Positions 17,488 to 27,547 are shown, counted from the stretch's first letter. The stretch is DNA of 64,000 nucleotides from Pseudomonas sp. ADAK18 (GCF_012935695.1 NZ_CP052859.1:67001-131000), one strand, 5' to 3'. Numbers and translations: made by a program. The notes: generated from the letters alone by a model not told the origin.

Positions 17488-17560
17488 TGGATTTCAGGCA
17501 CAAAAAAAGACGTCCGTGGACGTCTTTAGATGATGAAATGGTGGAGCCGGGGGGATTTGA
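17488..17560 (+). repeat. Island right end: ssrA terminator and 3' end
   Basis: The terminator stem GACGTCC...GGACGTC (17506-17527) and the first bases of the tmRNA 3' end are repeated in the same orientation at 11466-11540. This copy joins the functional ssrA, so it is the right attachment junction. The A/T flanks of the hairpin make it the ssrA terminator as well. Confidence 0.8.
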
Positions 17561-17936
17561 ACCCCCGTCCGCCAGTACTCCGCTGTCGGTACTACATGCG
17601 TAGCCGTTTCTATTAAGTTAACCCTCAGCGACCCGAAGGGCAGGGTGCTTTGGGCGAGTTGTGTAAGTTTTAGCCGCTTCGTCCACAACGTACTGCACGG
17701 CGATTCTGTTCTATATGACAATCACTTTGGGTTTACAGACATCCCCTGGTGATTGCTGGACCCGAAGGTACCAGAAGCTCAGGATCTAAAGCTGCTTACG
17801 CAGCGAGAGAGAATTCCTGGCCGTAGGTTTCGTCATTGGCAACTATAAGTAGTTGCAACAGTGGATTTACGAGTTCTGTTACCAACTCGGCATGCACCTA
17901 AAGTTTCGCGACCGGCGTCGAATCCTAAACGGCCCC
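17539..17936 (-). ncRNA. ssrA: Transfer-messenger RNA (tmRNA)
   Basis: The minus strand begins GGGGCCGTTTAGGATTCGAC at 17936 and ends with the tRNA-like 3' half and CCA at 17539, 398 bases in all. The tag frame starts with the resume codon GCC at 17840 and reads ANDETYGQEFSLAA, then TAA (17798-17796), a typical Pseudomonas degradation tag. With SmpB, tmRNA frees stalled ribosomes and marks the unfinished proteins for proteases. smpB is in this window at 24105-24587. The 3' end is intact despite the island, so insertion preserved function. Confidence 0.97.
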
Positions 17937-18001
17937 GTGCTTGTTGCTCGGTGTTTCAAAGTGAGCGACAAGCCTGTGCAGTGTACGTCAAACGGTCACA
18001 G

Positions 18002-18025
18002 AAGGCCAACCCGAAGGTTGGCCTT
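18002..18025. terminator. Terminator after the small exported protein gene
   Basis: AAGGCCAACC/GGTTGGCCTT form a 10-bp stem with a CGAA loop. It follows the minus-strand gene that ends at 18040 and lies between it and the ssrA promoter region. Confidence 0.7.
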
Positions 18026-18039
18026 GAGCGGTTGCCTAG

Positions 18040-18324
18040 CTATTGGTTGCCGCCTTTGTCGCTGTCCTGCAGGTCTTGCAGGGCTTTGGAGGTGATCTCG
18101 ATGCATGTCTTGTCATCACCTGCGGCATGGGCCGCCTTGGCTTGGGACACGGCGGTGTCTATTTCGCCGCTTTTGCCGCTGGTGTCGGTCGCGAGCAAGG
18201 CTTTCCCGTTGTTGATTCTGTCCAGGTTGATTTGGCACAAATCGTCTGTTTTACCGGCTGCAAATGCGGGGGAGGCGAGCATCGCAGCAGTAATGAACAA
18301 GCCAGCAAGAGCGGAACGCTTCAT
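18040..18324 (-). CDS. Small exported protein, function unknown
   Basis: A 94-residue protein with a Sec signal peptide (MKRSALAGLFITAAMLASPAFA). AAGGAG lies five bases before the ATG at 18324, so this start was preferred over an ATG 18 bases upstream. The mature part is short, helical and charged, with two cysteines (DLCQINL, KTCIEI) that could form a disulfide in the periplasm. No family is recognised. It stands alone between ssrA and the lactate genes. Confidence 0.78.
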   Translation of the reverse strand: MKRSALAGLFITAAMLASPAFAAGKTDDLCQINLDRINNGKALLATDTSGKSGEIDTAVSQAKAAHAAGDDKTCIEITSKALQDLQDSDKGGNQ

Positions 18325-18461
18325 GGGTATCTCCTTGTGCAAAGAGGGCTCGATGCTGCGCGGCGGTTGCGGGCAGCCAGCGAGGTCACGGATCAGCCTA
18401 GTTCAACGAGGCTTATGCAGATGACTACGCCGGCGCGCAGGGGTTCTGTTGGGTGGTTGAA

Positions 18462-21272
18462 TTAGTGGGTGCGAGCCTGGGTGACGCGATCCACCAGATA
18501 CACCAATCCGTGATAATCAATCCCGCCATGCTGGCTCAGGCCGATCTCACAGGTACGGCTGGTGGAGATGCCTTCGCTGCAATGTTGTACCGCATCTTTC
18601 AACGAGCGCAGTGAGTGGGCATTCAACTCCGGCGTGGTGAAGCCTTTGTCACCGGCAAAGCCGCAGCAGTGAATGCCTTCGGGGATTACCACGGTGTGGC
18701 TGCATTTCCGGACGAGGTCGATCAAGGCCTGGCTTTCTCCCAGGTGCTGGGTGCTGCAGGTGACGTGTACGGCGATGGGCGCCTCTTGGGGTGTGAAGTC
18801 GAGACGGTCCATCAGGTGGGTGCGGATAAACCGTACCGGGTCGTAGAGGTCCAGGCGGGTTTCGCCCAGGTCTTGCACCAGTCGCAGGGTGCACGGGCTG
18901 GTATCGCAATAGATCGGGTCGAGGCCGCCACGGCTGGCGTGGAGTAGGGCGCCGATCAGTTCCTCGCGCTTGTGTTCGGCTTGTTCGGCGTAGCCTTTGG
19001 AGGCGAACGTTTGGCCGCAGCACAGGCTGTCCTGATTGTCGGGAAAGACGACTTGATAGCCGGCCTTTTCCAGCAGGCCACGGGTTTTGTCGTACAGCGA
19101 CATTTGTTCTTTGTCGCCCGCCGACGGTCCCATCGCCCGTGACACGCAGGCCGCCAGATACACGACGCGTGGCCGCTCATCGCTCACGGTGGGGCTGAAG
19201 CGAATGGCCTTTTCCGGTTGTGGCATAGCGTTGGTCCATTGGGGGATTTGCCCCTTGGACAGCTTGGTCACGGTGGCGGAAAGCTTTGCCAGCCGCGGCG
19301 CGCCCAACAGCATCCGCGCGCCATTGGCGACGTGCAGGGTGAAGCGGGCACCTTGCAGAGCCGTAGAGAAGTGCGTCGCCAGCCAGTCGGCCGTTTTCGT
19401 ACGGTTGGCGTCGCGGCTGCGCAGCTTTTTCACCAGGTCGCCGGTGTTGATGCCTACGGGGCAACGTTGGGCGCACAAGCCGGTGGCGGCGCAGGTTTCA
19501 ATGCCCTGGTAGTGGTAAGCGGTTTCCAGCTGGGTGGTGTTGACGCCTGCGCGTTTTTTGGCCTGGATGTCGCGCCATATCACGATGCGCTGGCGTGGGC
19601 TCAAGGTCAGGCCTTTTGACGGGCAGACCGGCTCACAAAAGCCGCACTCGATGCACTTATCCACAAGCTCGTCGGCGGCGGGCAATGGCTTGAGGTGTTT
19701 AAGGTGGATTTGCGGGTCTTCGCTGAGCACCACGTCTGGGTTGAGAATGCCGTTGGGGTCCAGCAGGCGCTTGAGCTGCCACATCAATTGGTAGGCATCG
19801 CTGCCCCATTCCAGCTCGACGAAAGGCGCCATATTGCGGCCGGTGCCGTGTTCGGCTTTCAGTGAGCCGCCGAACTCCACCGCCACCAACTGTGCGACGT
19901 CGTCCATGAACGCCTGGTAGCGTGCGACTTCTTCGGCACTGTTGAAGCCTTGGGTGAAGACAAAGTGCAGATTCCCTTCCAATGCATGTCCGAAAAGGAT
20001 GGCTTCGTCGTAGTGATGTTTGTCGAACAGTTCGATCAAGCGGTTAACGCCGATGGCCAGTTGTTCGACCGGGAAGGTCACGTCTTCGATGATTACCGTT
20101 GTGCCGGTTTTGCGCACGGCGCCGACGGCGGGGAAGGTGTCTTTGCGGATTGCCCACAGGCGGGCGTTTTCCACGGGGTCTTCGGTGAAATCGACTTGCT
20201 TCTCCACCGGGAAACCGGCCAGTGAAGCCATGATCAGCGCCAGTTGTTCATGGAGCAGCGTGGAAGACGCGGCGCGGGATTCGATCAGCAATGCGCAGGC
20301 ATTTTCCGACAGGTGTTGTACGAAAGCCGGCATGCCTGGCTTGTCCTGCACCGAACGCATGCTGCGTCGGTCCAGCAGTTCGACCGCCGAGACTGGCTGG
20401 GTTTTCAGTACTGTCACCGCGTTGCAGCAGGTTTCTACATCCGGGAACACAATCAGGGCTGACGCTTTGTTGGGATGATCGATCACGGTGTCGTAGGTCA
20501 CCGCACTGATAAATCCCAGGGTGCCTTCGGAGCCCACCAACAAATGGCTGAGGATATCCAGCGGCTCGTCGAAATCCACCAGGGCATTGAGTGACAGGCC
20601 GGTGGTGTTTTTCAGACGGTATTTGTGGCGGATTTTTGCAGCCAGCTCAGCATTGGCGCGGGTCTCGCGGCCCAGGGTTGCCAACTGCTCCAGCAGGTTG
20701 CCGTGGTGTTGGCGGAAGGCTGAAACGCTGGCAGCATCTTCGGTGTCCAGGCGACTGCCATCTGCCAATACCAGGCGAATGCCCGCGAGGGTGTGATAGG
20801 TATTTTGCGCGGTGCCGCAGCACATGCCGCTGGCATTGTTGGCGACGATGCCGCCGATCTTGCAGGCATTGATCGACGCCGGGTCCGGGCCAATCTTGCG
20901 CCCGAACGGCGCGAGCCAGGCATTGGCCTGGGCCCCGATCACACCGGGTTGCAGGCGGATTTGCGTACCCAGGCCGCGAATTTCGCGAGCGTTCCAATTG
21001 TCGCCCAGCACAATCAGGACCGAGTCGCTGATGGCCTGTCCGGAGAGGCTGGTGCCGGCGGCGCGAAAGGTCACCGGTACCCGGTCGCGCTGCGCCAGTT
21101 GCAGCAAGGCGACCACCTCGTCCTCTGATTCGACGCGGATCACCAGTTGTGGGATCAGTCGGTAAAAGCTGGCGTCGGTGCCGAAGGCAAGCGTGGAAAG
21201 TGGATCGTCGAAGCGTCGATTTTTCGGGATCAACTGTGCGACATCAGCAAGAAAAGCAGCAGGCAGGCTCAT
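18462..21272 (-). CDS. dld: FAD/Fe-S D-lactate dehydrogenase, quinone-linked type
   Basis: A 936-residue fusion. The N-terminal half is a p-cresol methylhydroxylase-type FAD domain (about 30-250) with its matching C-terminal oxidase part. Two ferredoxin-like cysteine clusters follow: CIECGFCEPVCP (about 541-552) and CAATGLCAQRCP (about 594). The end carries two CCG (heterodisulfide-reductase-like) domains with CCGQ and CCGFAGDKG. This layout is that of the D-lactate oxidising enzyme of pseudomonad lld loci, which passes electrons to the quinone pool at the inner membrane. It lies 70 bases downstream of lldP on the same strand, so the two are probably cotranscribed. A glycolate- or 2-hydroxyglutarate-type substrate cannot be excluded from sequence alone. 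Confidence 0.88.
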   Translation of the reverse strand: MSLPAAFLADVAQLIPKNRRFDDPLSTLAFGTDASFYRLIPQLVIRVESEDEVVALLQLAQRDRVPVTFRAAGTSLSGQAISDSVLIVLGDNWNAREIRGLGTQIRLQPGVIGAQANAWLAPFGRKIGPDPASINACKIGGIVANNASGMCCGTAQNTYHTLAGIRLVLADGSRLDTEDAASVSAFRQHHGNLLEQLATLGRETRANAELAAKIRHKYRLKNTTGLSLNALVDFDEPLDILSHLLVGSEGTLGFISAVTYDTVIDHPNKASALIVFPDVETCCNAVTVLKTQPVSAVELLDRRSMRSVQDKPGMPAFVQHLSENACALLIESRAASSTLLHEQLALIMASLAGFPVEKQVDFTEDPVENARLWAIRKDTFPAVGAVRKTGTTVIIEDVTFPVEQLAIGVNRLIELFDKHHYDEAILFGHALEGNLHFVFTQGFNSAEEVARYQAFMDDVAQLVAVEFGGSLKAEHGTGRNMAPFVELEWGSDAYQLMWQLKRLLDPNGILNPDVVLSEDPQIHLKHLKPLPAADELVDKCIECGFCEPVCPSKGLTLSPRQRIVIWRDIQAKKRAGVNTTQLETAYHYQGIETCAATGLCAQRCPVGINTGDLVKKLRSRDANRTKTADWLATHFSTALQGARFTLHVANGARMLLGAPRLAKLSATVTKLSKGQIPQWTNAMPQPEKAIRFSPTVSDERPRVVYLAACVSRAMGPSAGDKEQMSLYDKTRGLLEKAGYQVVFPDNQDSLCCGQTFASKGYAEQAEHKREELIGALLHASRGGLDPIYCDTSPCTLRLVQDLGETRLDLYDPVRFIRTHLMDRLDFTPQEAPIAVHVTCSTQHLGESQALIDLVRKCSHTVVIPEGIHCCGFAGDKGFTTPELNAHSLRSLKDAVQHCSEGISTSRTCEIGLSQHGGIDYHGLVYLVDRVTQARTH

Positions 21273-21342
21273 GGGTCCTCCAGGAATAGCGGACGCCGGA
21301 ATGGTTGTCCGGCGTCGTTGCTTACCCTATTACGTGTAGGTC

Positions 21343-23037
21343 TCAGTGCACCAGCATGCCGGTGAACCAATAGGCCTGGGCCAAGGTGATCAGCCCGACA
21401 ATCGTCGCGAAAAACAGGCTGTGTTTGAGGGTGAAGCGGAACAGGTCGGATTCCTTGCCTACCAGGCCGGTCGCGGCGCAGGCCACAGCGATCGATTGTG
21501 GGGAAATCATCTTGCCGGTTACGCCACCGCTGGTGTTCGCGGCCACCAACAGGACGTCGTTGACGCCGATCTGGTGGGCGGTGGTGGCTTGCAGGGAGCT
21601 GAACAGGGCGTTGGACGAGGTGTCGGAGCCGGTCAGGAATACCCCCAGCCAACCCAGGAAAGGCGAGAAAAACGGGAAGGCTGCACCGGTGCCAGCCAGG
21701 ACCAGGGCCATGGTCGACGACATGCCGGAGTAGTTGGTGACGAATGCGAAGGCCAGCACCATACCGATGGACAGGATCGGCCAGCGCAGCTCGTAGAAGG
21801 TTTCTTTTAAAGTGGTAAGACCAGTTCTGATGTCAATCTTCAGCACCAGCATCGAGATCAGGGCGGAGAAGAAAATCGCCGTGCCGGTCGCGGAAATCGG
21901 GTCCAGTTTGAACACGGCTGGAATGGCGGTCGGGTTAGTGACGATAGGCGCGACCTTGATCACCAACTGGTCCAGGTGCGGGATCGCAAAGTTGAAGACC
22001 CAGCTGTACATCGAGCCGCCGGTGGCGAACATCGCCTTGAACGGCTTGAGGGTCCAGATAGTGACCAGGACCGTCAGAATCAGGAAGGGCGACCAGGCCT
22101 TGAAAATTTCCCCCAGGCTGTAGGGCGAAGCGACGGTGCTGCGAGGCAGGCCGAAACCGCCGGCGCTGGCGGTGACCGATGCGCTGGACGTTGCCCCGGC
22201 AATCTGTGCGCCTGCGGTGCGCTTGGGCTGCCAGACTTTCAGGAACAACGTCAGGGCAATCAGGCTGGCCAGGGCTGAGGTGATGTCCGGCAGTTCCGGG
22301 CCGATGAAGTTTGAAGTGAAGTATTGGGTCACGGCAAAGCTGAAGCCCGCCACCAACGCCGCTGGCCAGGTTTCCTTGACGCCCCGCATGCCATCCATCA
22401 TGAACACCAGCCAGAACGGCACGAACATCGACAGTAACGGCAGTTGGCGGCCGGTCATGGCGCCGATCTTGAACGCGTCGATGCCGGTGACTTGGCCGGC
22501 CACGATGATCGGAATCCCCAGGGCGCCGAAGGCCACTGGTGCAGTATTGGCGATCAGGCACAGGCCTGCGGCGTACAGGGGGTTGAAGCCCAGCCCGACC
22601 AGCAGCGCGGCGGTAATCGCTACCGGTGCGCCGAAGCCGGCGGCACCTTCCAGAAAGGCGCCGAAGCAGAAGCCGATCAGAAGCACCTGCAGACGCTGAT
22701 CGTCGGTGATCGACAGCACGGAGCTGCGGATGATTTCAAACTGGCCGCTTTTCACCGTCAATTTGTAGAGGAATACGGCGGCGACAATGATCCAGGCGAT
22801 TGGCCACAGGCCGTAGGCAAAGCCGTAACCGGCGGCAGCCAGGGCCATATCGACGGGCATCTTGAAAGCGAAGATCGCTACCAGGATCGACAGCGCCAGG
22901 GTGATGCTGCCAGCTACGTGGCCCTTGAGGCGAAACACGGCCAGGGCCAGGAAGAAAAATACGATGGGTATAACGGCGGCCATTGCGGACAGGCCGAGGC
23001 TGCCGAGTGGGCTATAGAGCTGTTGCCAGGTTTGCAT
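21343..23037 (-). CDS. lldP: L-lactate permease
   Basis: A 564-residue polytopic membrane protein of the LctP family, with about a dozen hydrophobic helices and the family segments [19 protein letters not shown] and [20 protein letters not shown]. It imports lactate (and often glycolate) with protons. It is the first gene of the lactate operon, followed by dld. The promoter region between it and the divergent lldR carries a perfect LldR-type operator. Confidence 0.95.
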   Translation of the reverse strand: MQTWQQLYSPLGSLGLSAMAAVIPIVFFFLALAVFRLKGHVAGSITLALSILVAIFAFKMPVDMALAAAGYGFAYGLWPIAWIIVAAVFLYKLTVKSGQFEIIRSSVLSITDDQRLQVLLIGFCFGAFLEGAAGFGAPVAITAALLVGLGFNPLYAAGLCLIANTAPVAFGALGIPIIVAGQVTGIDAFKIGAMTGRQLPLLSMFVPFWLVFMMDGMRGVKETWPAALVAGFSFAVTQYFTSNFIGPELPDITSALASLIALTLFLKVWQPKRTAGAQIAGATSSASVTASAGGFGLPRSTVASPYSLGEIFKAWSPFLILTVLVTIWTLKPFKAMFATGGSMYSWVFNFAIPHLDQLVIKVAPIVTNPTAIPAVFKLDPISATGTAIFFSALISMLVLKIDIRTGLTTLKETFYELRWPILSIGMVLAFAFVTNYSGMSSTMALVLAGTGAAFPFFSPFLGWLGVFLTGSDTSSNALFSSLQATTAHQIGVNDVLLVAANTSGGVTGKMISPQSIAVACAATGLVGKESDLFRFTLKHSLFFATIVGLITLAQAYWFTGMLVH

Positions 23038-23088
23038 ATGGGATGGCCCCTAATTGTTGTTGGTCAGGCACTTTTGGCTGATTTGGGT

Positions 23089-23105
23089 AATTGGTATTAC
23101 CAATT
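23089..23105. promoter_or_regulatory. LldR operator
   Basis: AATTGGTATTACCAATT is a perfect 17-base inverted repeat centred on one T. It is the AATTGGT-N3-ACCAATT pattern known for LldR/PdhR-type FCD regulators. It lies about 50 bases before the lldP start, in the divergent lldP-lldR gap. Lactate would relieve repression. Confidence 0.85.
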
Positions 23106-23296
23106 TACAATCGCTGTTGGCTAGGTTAAGAGCCTTGCAGGGGGCGTGTCAATTTGCCGCTTTCGAAACTTTGGTCGAATACCAGCGGCGGGTTGATCTG
23201 ATGGGTTGAATCAAAGGCGCTCTGATAGGTGCTGGCGACGCGGCAATAGGCCAGAATAGAGGCCTGGCGAGTGGTCGGGATCGTGGAGAATGAGTT

Positions 23297-24064
23297 ATGG
23301 GCTTTGATCAGGTGCGTCAGCGCCGTTTGTCTGACGATATTGTCGAGCAGCTTGAGGGCATGATCCTTGAGGGCACGCTAAAGTCGGGCGAGCGCTTGCC
23401 GGCTGAGCGCGCGCTGGCCGAGCAGTTCGGCGTGTCGCGACCGTCGTTGCGTGAAGCCATCCAGAAGCTGGCGGCCAAGGGGTTGCTGGTCAGTCGCCAG
23501 GGTGGTGGCAACTATGTGGTGGACTCGTTGGGCTCAACCTTCAGTGATCCGCTGCTCCATCTGTTGGAAAACAACCCTGAGGCTCAGCGCGATTTGCTGG
23601 AGTTTCGTCAGACCCTTGAAGCGTCGTGTGCGTATTACGCGGCGTTACGTGCCACCGAAGTGGATCGTGAGCGGCTCACCGCTGCGTTTGAAGCCTTGCA
23701 GGATTGCTACGCGCGGGCGGATGAAGTCAGCCGTGTGGAAGAGGGCGCAGCCGATGCCCGGTTTCACCTGGCTATCGCGGAGGCCAGTCATAACGCCGTA
23801 CTGCTGCACACCATTCGTGGCTTGTTCGACCTGCTCAAACGTAACGTGGTGACCAATATTGGTGGGATGTACCAGCAGCGTACCGAGACCCGAGACATGC
23901 TGATCAATCAGCACCGGGATTTGTACTTGGCAATTATCGAAGGGCGAGCGGAACAGGCGCGGGAGGTTTCAACACGTCACCTGCTGTATGTGCAGGAAGT
24001 GTTGGCGGAAGTGCGTCAAGAGGTTCAACGCATGGCTCGGGCGGAGCGGCGTAAGGGGATATAA
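23297..24064 (+). CDS. lldR: GntR/FadR-family lactate-responsive repressor
   Basis: A 255-residue regulator. Residues 8-75 are a GntR winged helix (GERLPAERALAEQFGVSRPS). The remainder is an all-helical FCD domain with the metal-ligand-like residues of the family (FHLAIAEASHN, INQHRDLYLAI). GGAG lies about eight bases before the ATG. It is divergent from lldP and next to a matching operator, so it most likely represses lldP-dld without lactate. Confidence 0.92.
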   Translation: MGFDQVRQRRLSDDIVEQLEGMILEGTLKSGERLPAERALAEQFGVSRPSLREAIQKLAAKGLLVSRQGGGNYVVDSLGSTFSDPLLHLLENNPEAQRDLLEFRQTLEASCAYYAALRATEVDRERLTAAFEALQDCYARADEVSRVEEGAADARFHLAIAEASHNAVLLHTIRGLFDLLKRNVVTNIGGMYQQRTETRDMLINQHRDLYLAIIEGRAEQAREVSTRHLLYVQEVLAEVRQEVQRMARAERRKGI

Positions 24065-24065
24065 C

Positions 24066-24086
24066 CGAGGGCGCTTGGCACCCTCG
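24066..24086. terminator. Hairpin between convergent lldR and smpB
   Basis: CGAGGGCGC/GCACCCTCG forms a 9-base stem with one non-canonical pair. It sits in the 40-base gap between two convergent genes. The T tract is poor. Confidence 0.5.
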
Positions 24087-24104
24087 TCACAAGCTGGCAG
24101 GAAG

Positions 24105-24587
24105 TCAGTCTTCCTTGCCCTTGTTACGCACGGCGCGATGCAATTCCCGATTGGAGTCGCGCTCGCGCTCGGTGTCACGCTTGTCGTATTCCTTCTTGCC
24201 CTTGCCCAAGGCGATTTCGCACTTGACCAGGTGCTTGCTCCAGTACCACGACAGGCAGATGCAGGCATAACCTTTTTGTTGCACGGCAGCGGCGAGCTTT
24301 TCCAGTTCGCGGGCATTGAGCAGCAGCTTGCGCGTACGTACCGGGTCGGCAATGACGTGTGTGCTGGCGGTGGTCAGCGGCGTGATGTGACTGCCGAGCA
24401 GCCATGCTTCACCGTCTTTGAGCAGCACGTAGCTGTCGACCAGTTGCAGCTTGCTTGCCCGCAGACTCTTTACTTCCCAGCCGGCCAGGACCAAGCCAGC
24501 CTCGAAACGATGTTCGATGAAGTAGTCGTGTCGCGCCTTCTTGTTTTGCGCGATGGTCCCTGTTGGGTGTTTCTTTTGTTTAGCCAT
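24105..24587 (-). CDS. smpB: SsrA-binding protein SmpB
   Basis: A 160-residue OB-fold protein with the SmpB signatures [20 protein letters not shown] and [14 protein letters not shown], and a basic C-terminal tail ([15 protein letters not shown]) that reaches into the decoding centre. The start is placed at [10 protein letters not shown] (24587); the longer frame has no family support. SmpB binds tmRNA and is needed for trans-translation. ssrA lies 6.2 kb away, with the lactate genes between. Confidence 0.96.
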   Translation of the reverse strand: MAKQKKHPTGTIAQNKKARHDYFIEHRFEAGLVLAGWEVKSLRASKLQLVDSYVLLKDGEAWLLGSHITPLTTASTHVIADPVRTRKLLLNARELEKLAAAVQQKGYACICLSWYWSKHLVKCEIALGKGKKEYDKRDTERERDSNRELHRAVRNKGKED

Positions 24588-24705
24588 AGGGGCGGCATTA
24601 TAGGCAGTTGCGAGCGTGTCGGCTACGGTCAACCTGCGTGCTTGAGCGTGTTGTTTGAATCCCGGACAATGCGCGCTCTTTTTTGATCGGTTGGGCGTGT
24701 TAACG

Positions 24706-26109
24706 ATGTCGACGGACAAGGTTTCTGTCCACGGAGGGTGGGCGAGCCGCTGGGTCTTCGTACTCGCTGCCACCGGTTCTGCGGTAGGGTTGGGAAGTAT
24801 CTGGAAGTTTCCCTACATGGTGGGGATGTATGGCGGTGGGGCGTTTGTCCTGGTGTTTCTGGCGTGCATCGCACTCATCGGCCTGCCAGTCATGTTGGCC
24901 GAAACCCTGATTGGCCGGCGTGCCCGGAAAAGTCCGGCGAACGCCTTGAAGGTACTCGCGTTGGAGGCGGGGCATTCTGCGCGTTGGTCTTGGTGGGCCT
25001 TTGCCGGAATGATCACTGCGTTGTTGATCCTGTCTTTTTATAGCGTGGTCGGTGGCTGGTCCCTGGACTACATCATCGATATGGGGCGCGGCGATTTTCA
25101 GGGGGTAACGTCCGACCAGGTAGGGGCCTACTTCGGCAAGGTCGTAGCGGACCCTTGGCGCCTGACATTCTGGCACACACTCTTCATGGTGCTTTCTGCC
25201 GTAGTGATCGCCCGGGGTGTAGTGGCCGGGTTGGAGCGCAGTTTACGGATCATGATGCCGTTGTTGTTCGTAATGTTGCTGGTGCTGCTGGGCTATAGCA
25301 TGACCACCGGGCACTTCATGCAGGGTGTGCATTTCATGTTCGACTTCAATTCCGAGCGCTTGCTCGAGGGATTGTTGCCGGCCATGGGGCATGCATTCTT
25401 TTCCCTGAGTGTCGGTGTCGGCTCCATCATGATTTACGGGGCGTATATGCCAAAAGGGGCATCGCTCTCCGGAACAGTGGTGGGCGTGGCGCTGCTGGAT
25501 ACGTTCGTTTCACTGTTGGCGGGGATGGCGCTGTTTCCGATTGTCTTCGCTGCTGGGTTGAGCCCAAGTGAAGGTCCCGGCTTGATGTTTGTCAGCCTGC
25601 CATTTGCCTTTGGTAATGTGGCGTTCGGGCAATTGATGGGGGTGGTGTTTTTTGTACTGGTGGCCATTGCAGCTTGGAGTTCGGCAATCTCTTTGCTGGA
25701 ACCGATGGTCGCGTATCTGGTGGAGCGTACAAAGGTTCGTCGCGCTTGGGTTACCTTCTGGCTGGCTTTCAGTTGTTGGTTTGTTGGTTTGGGAACAGTG
25801 TTTTCCTTTAACATCTGGCAGCAGGCCAAGTTTTTCGTGAACGATGATGGTGTCTTTCACCTCTATCAGTGGGGTGCCATCAACGGTCTGGATTTCTTTG
25901 GCGTCATTGATTTCTTTACCTCACGAATCATGTTGCCCTTGGGCGGTTTGTGTTTCGTGGTGTTTGCAGGTTGGGTGATGGGGCGCGAAGCGGTTCGGGA
26001 TGAGCTGTCGATTCGCAGCCCGGTAATGTTCGCCCTGGCTTTCTTCTTGATGCGCTATATAGCGCCTATCGGCATTCTCGTAGTGTTTGCCGCTCAGCTG
26101 TGGAAATAA
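24706..26109 (+). CDS. Sodium:neurotransmitter symporter (SNF) family transporter
   Basis: A 467-residue polytopic membrane protein of the LeuT fold. The first helix carries [22 protein letters not shown], the NSS/SNF family signature. About eleven further hydrophobic helices follow. These proteins import amino acids or related compounds with sodium. The substrate cannot be inferred; the neighbours smpB and ratA are unrelated in function. The start [12 protein letters not shown] (24706) sits directly before the first helix; an upstream ATG would add 17 unrelated residues. Confidence 0.92.
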   Translation: MSTDKVSVHGGWASRWVFVLAATGSAVGLGSIWKFPYMVGMYGGGAFVLVFLACIALIGLPVMLAETLIGRRARKSPANALKVLALEAGHSARWSWWAFAGMITALLILSFYSVVGGWSLDYIIDMGRGDFQGVTSDQVGAYFGKVVADPWRLTFWHTLFMVLSAVVIARGVVAGLERSLRIMMPLLFVMLLVLLGYSMTTGHFMQGVHFMFDFNSERLLEGLLPAMGHAFFSLSVGVGSIMIYGAYMPKGASLSGTVVGVALLDTFVSLLAGMALFPIVFAAGLSPSEGPGLMFVSLPFAFGNVAFGQLMGVVFFVLVAIAAWSSAISLLEPMVAYLVERTKVRRAWVTFWLAFSCWFVGLGTVFSFNIWQQAKFFVNDDGVFHLYQWGAINGLDFFGVIDFFTSRIMLPLGGLCFVVFAGWVMGREAVRDELSIRSPVMFALAFFLMRYIAPIGILVVFAAQLWK

Positions 26110-26116
26110 CGCTCAC

Positions 26117-26551
26117 ATGACGACGCATATTCAACGTTCGGCCCTGCTGCCCTATCCGGCGCAAGCGCTCTATGACTTGGTCAATGACGTGGCGCGTTAT
26201 CCGGAATTCTTGCCTTGGTGTTCGTCTGCCGAGGTGCTGGAGAGCAGTGATGAGCACATGCGCGCCAGCCTGGCAGTGGCCAAGGGTGGGCTCAGTCAGC
26301 ATTTCGTCACACGAAACACCTTGGTGCCAGGCCAATCGATCGAGATGAATCTGGAGGAGGGGCCGTTCACTCAGTTGCACGGTGTCTGGGTATTCAAGCG
26401 GCTGAATGACAAGGCCTGCAAGATCAGCCTGGATTTATCGTTTGATTATGCTGGACCTATTGTTCGTGCGACCCTCGGGCCGCTGTTCAATCAGGCGGCC
26501 AATACGCTGGTGGATGCGTTCTGTCAGCGGGCCAAGCAACTACATGGCTGA
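26117..26551 (+). CDS. ratA: RatA/Coq10-like START-domain protein
   Basis: A 144-residue protein of the polyketide cyclase/START fold. The family segments SALLPYPAQALYDLVNDVARYPEFLPWC and the late GPLFNQAANTLVDAFCQRA are both present. E. coli RatA was reported to block 70S assembly, and relatives (Coq10) bind ubiquinone, so the primary role is debated. It overlaps the next gene (rnfH) by eight bases, the conserved ratA-rnfH pair. Confidence 0.93.
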   Translation: MTTHIQRSALLPYPAQALYDLVNDVARYPEFLPWCSSAEVLESSDEHMRASLAVAKGGLSQHFVTRNTLVPGQSIEMNLEEGPFTQLHGVWVFKRLNDKACKISLDLSFDYAGPIVRATLGPLFNQAANTLVDAFCQRAKQLHG

Positions 26552-26858
26552 GTCATTGGTCGAGATTGAGGTGGTGTATGCCGATGTGGATCGTCAGGTG
26601 CTGCTTGCGTTGTCCGTTGCTCCGGGCTCCAGCCTGAGGGCTGCGGTGCTGGGGGCGGGGATTGCTGCACAGTTTCCGGAACTGGATCTGATGGCTTGCC
26701 CTTTGGGGATCTTCGGCAAGGTTGTGGCAGATGCGGATGTCCGTGCGGTGCAAGCTGGAGATCGTATCGAGATTTACCGCCCATTGCTGGCTGATCCCAA
26801 GGAAGTTCGCCGACTACGTGCCGCCAAGGCTGCCAAGGCGAAGCAGCAGAACTCTTGA
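26544..26858 (+). CDS. rnfH: RnfH-family ubiquitin-like protein
   Basis: A 104-residue beta-grasp protein (IEVVYADVDRQVLLALSV, then GDRIEIYRPLLADPKEVRR), usually found beside ratA. The ATG overlaps the ratA stop, so the two are translationally coupled. Function is not firmly known; some homologues sit in rnf electron-transfer operons, but no rnf genes are here. Confidence 0.92.
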   Translation: MAESLVEIEVVYADVDRQVLLALSVAPGSSLRAAVLGAGIAAQFPELDLMACPLGIFGKVVADADVRAVQAGDRIEIYRPLLADPKEVRRLRAAKAAKAKQQNS

Positions 26859-26878
26859 TTTGATGAAGTTGCAGACAA

Positions 26879-26905
26879 CAAAAAGCCCGGCATGCCGGGC
26901 TTTTT
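26879..26905. terminator. Bidirectional terminator between rnfH and bamE
   Basis: AAAAGCCCGGC/GCCGGGCTTTT forms a strong GC stem with flanking A and T runs. It serves both rnfH and the convergent bamE. Confidence 0.9.
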
Positions 26906-26921
26906 GTTGTGCGTTACAAAC

Positions 26922-27449
26922 TTATTGCGGGCTGGCGTCCAGAGGTTCTGGAGTCGGGACCGGAACGGTTTGTACGCCGTCGACGTCTTTCTGGATCTGG
27001 TCCAGCAAGGAGCCTGGCTTGGCTGGCTCCTCGGACTTGGGCTTCTCGACGTTCTGCGCAGGCGCAGTGACGTTGGTGCCGTTGTCCTTGCCCATCAAGG
27101 CTTCATCACGGCTTACGCCTGGCATGAAGTCACCCGACAGGCTGACGAGCTGGTCATTGCCATTGAAGATGACACTGACGCGCTCCTGTTGGCGTTCACC
27201 GCCGCCAGGCTGGATGCTATAGAGATAATCCCAGCGATCGGCATGGAATGTGTCGGTCAGCAGGGGGTTACCCATGATAAACCGTACTTGCCGTCGGGTC
27301 ATTCCCGGGCGTAACTGGTCTATCATGTCCTGCGTGACGACATTGCCCTGCTGGATGTCGATTTTGTAAACCCCGGGGAATGAACAACCGGCGAGTGCGA
27401 GCAGTCCCACAAAGGTGAAACTGGTTAGCAAGAGCTTGGTGTTTTGCAT
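26922..27449 (-). CDS. bamE: Outer membrane assembly lipoprotein BamE
   Basis: A 175-residue lipoprotein (lipobox LLALAGC). The mature part has the BamE/SmpA core: [35 protein letters not shown] and [14 protein letters not shown] proline-rich tail (PVPTPEPLD) extends it beyond the E. coli length. BamE stabilises BamA-BamD in the complex that inserts outer-membrane proteins. It is divergent from fur, as in other pseudomonads. Confidence 0.95.
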   Translation of the reverse strand: MQNTKLLLTSFTFVGLLALAGCSFPGVYKIDIQQGNVVTQDMIDQLRPGMTRRQVRFIMGNPLLTDTFHADRWDYLYSIQPGGGERQQERVSVIFNGNDQLVSLSGDFMPGVSRDEALMGKDNGTNVTAPAQNVEKPKSEEPAKPGSLLDQIQKDVDGVQTVPVPTPEPLDASPQ

Positions 27450-27547
27450 CGGTGGGCGACTTCCACTATCTTGGCTGGGACAACGTAAACGCCGATCATA
27501 CCCGTATTAAGAGAAGCTGCGAAGCAGCATCCGCGAGAAAGCTAACC

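Noticed and set aside
17494-17721. A 75-codon frame within ssrA
   Set aside because: The region is structured tmRNA. The only real coding is the 14-residue tag at 17840-17796.
17937-18000. Promoter of ssrA
   Set aside because: A TTGACG-like box lies about 50 bases from the tmRNA start, too far for a -35, and no -10 partner is convincing.
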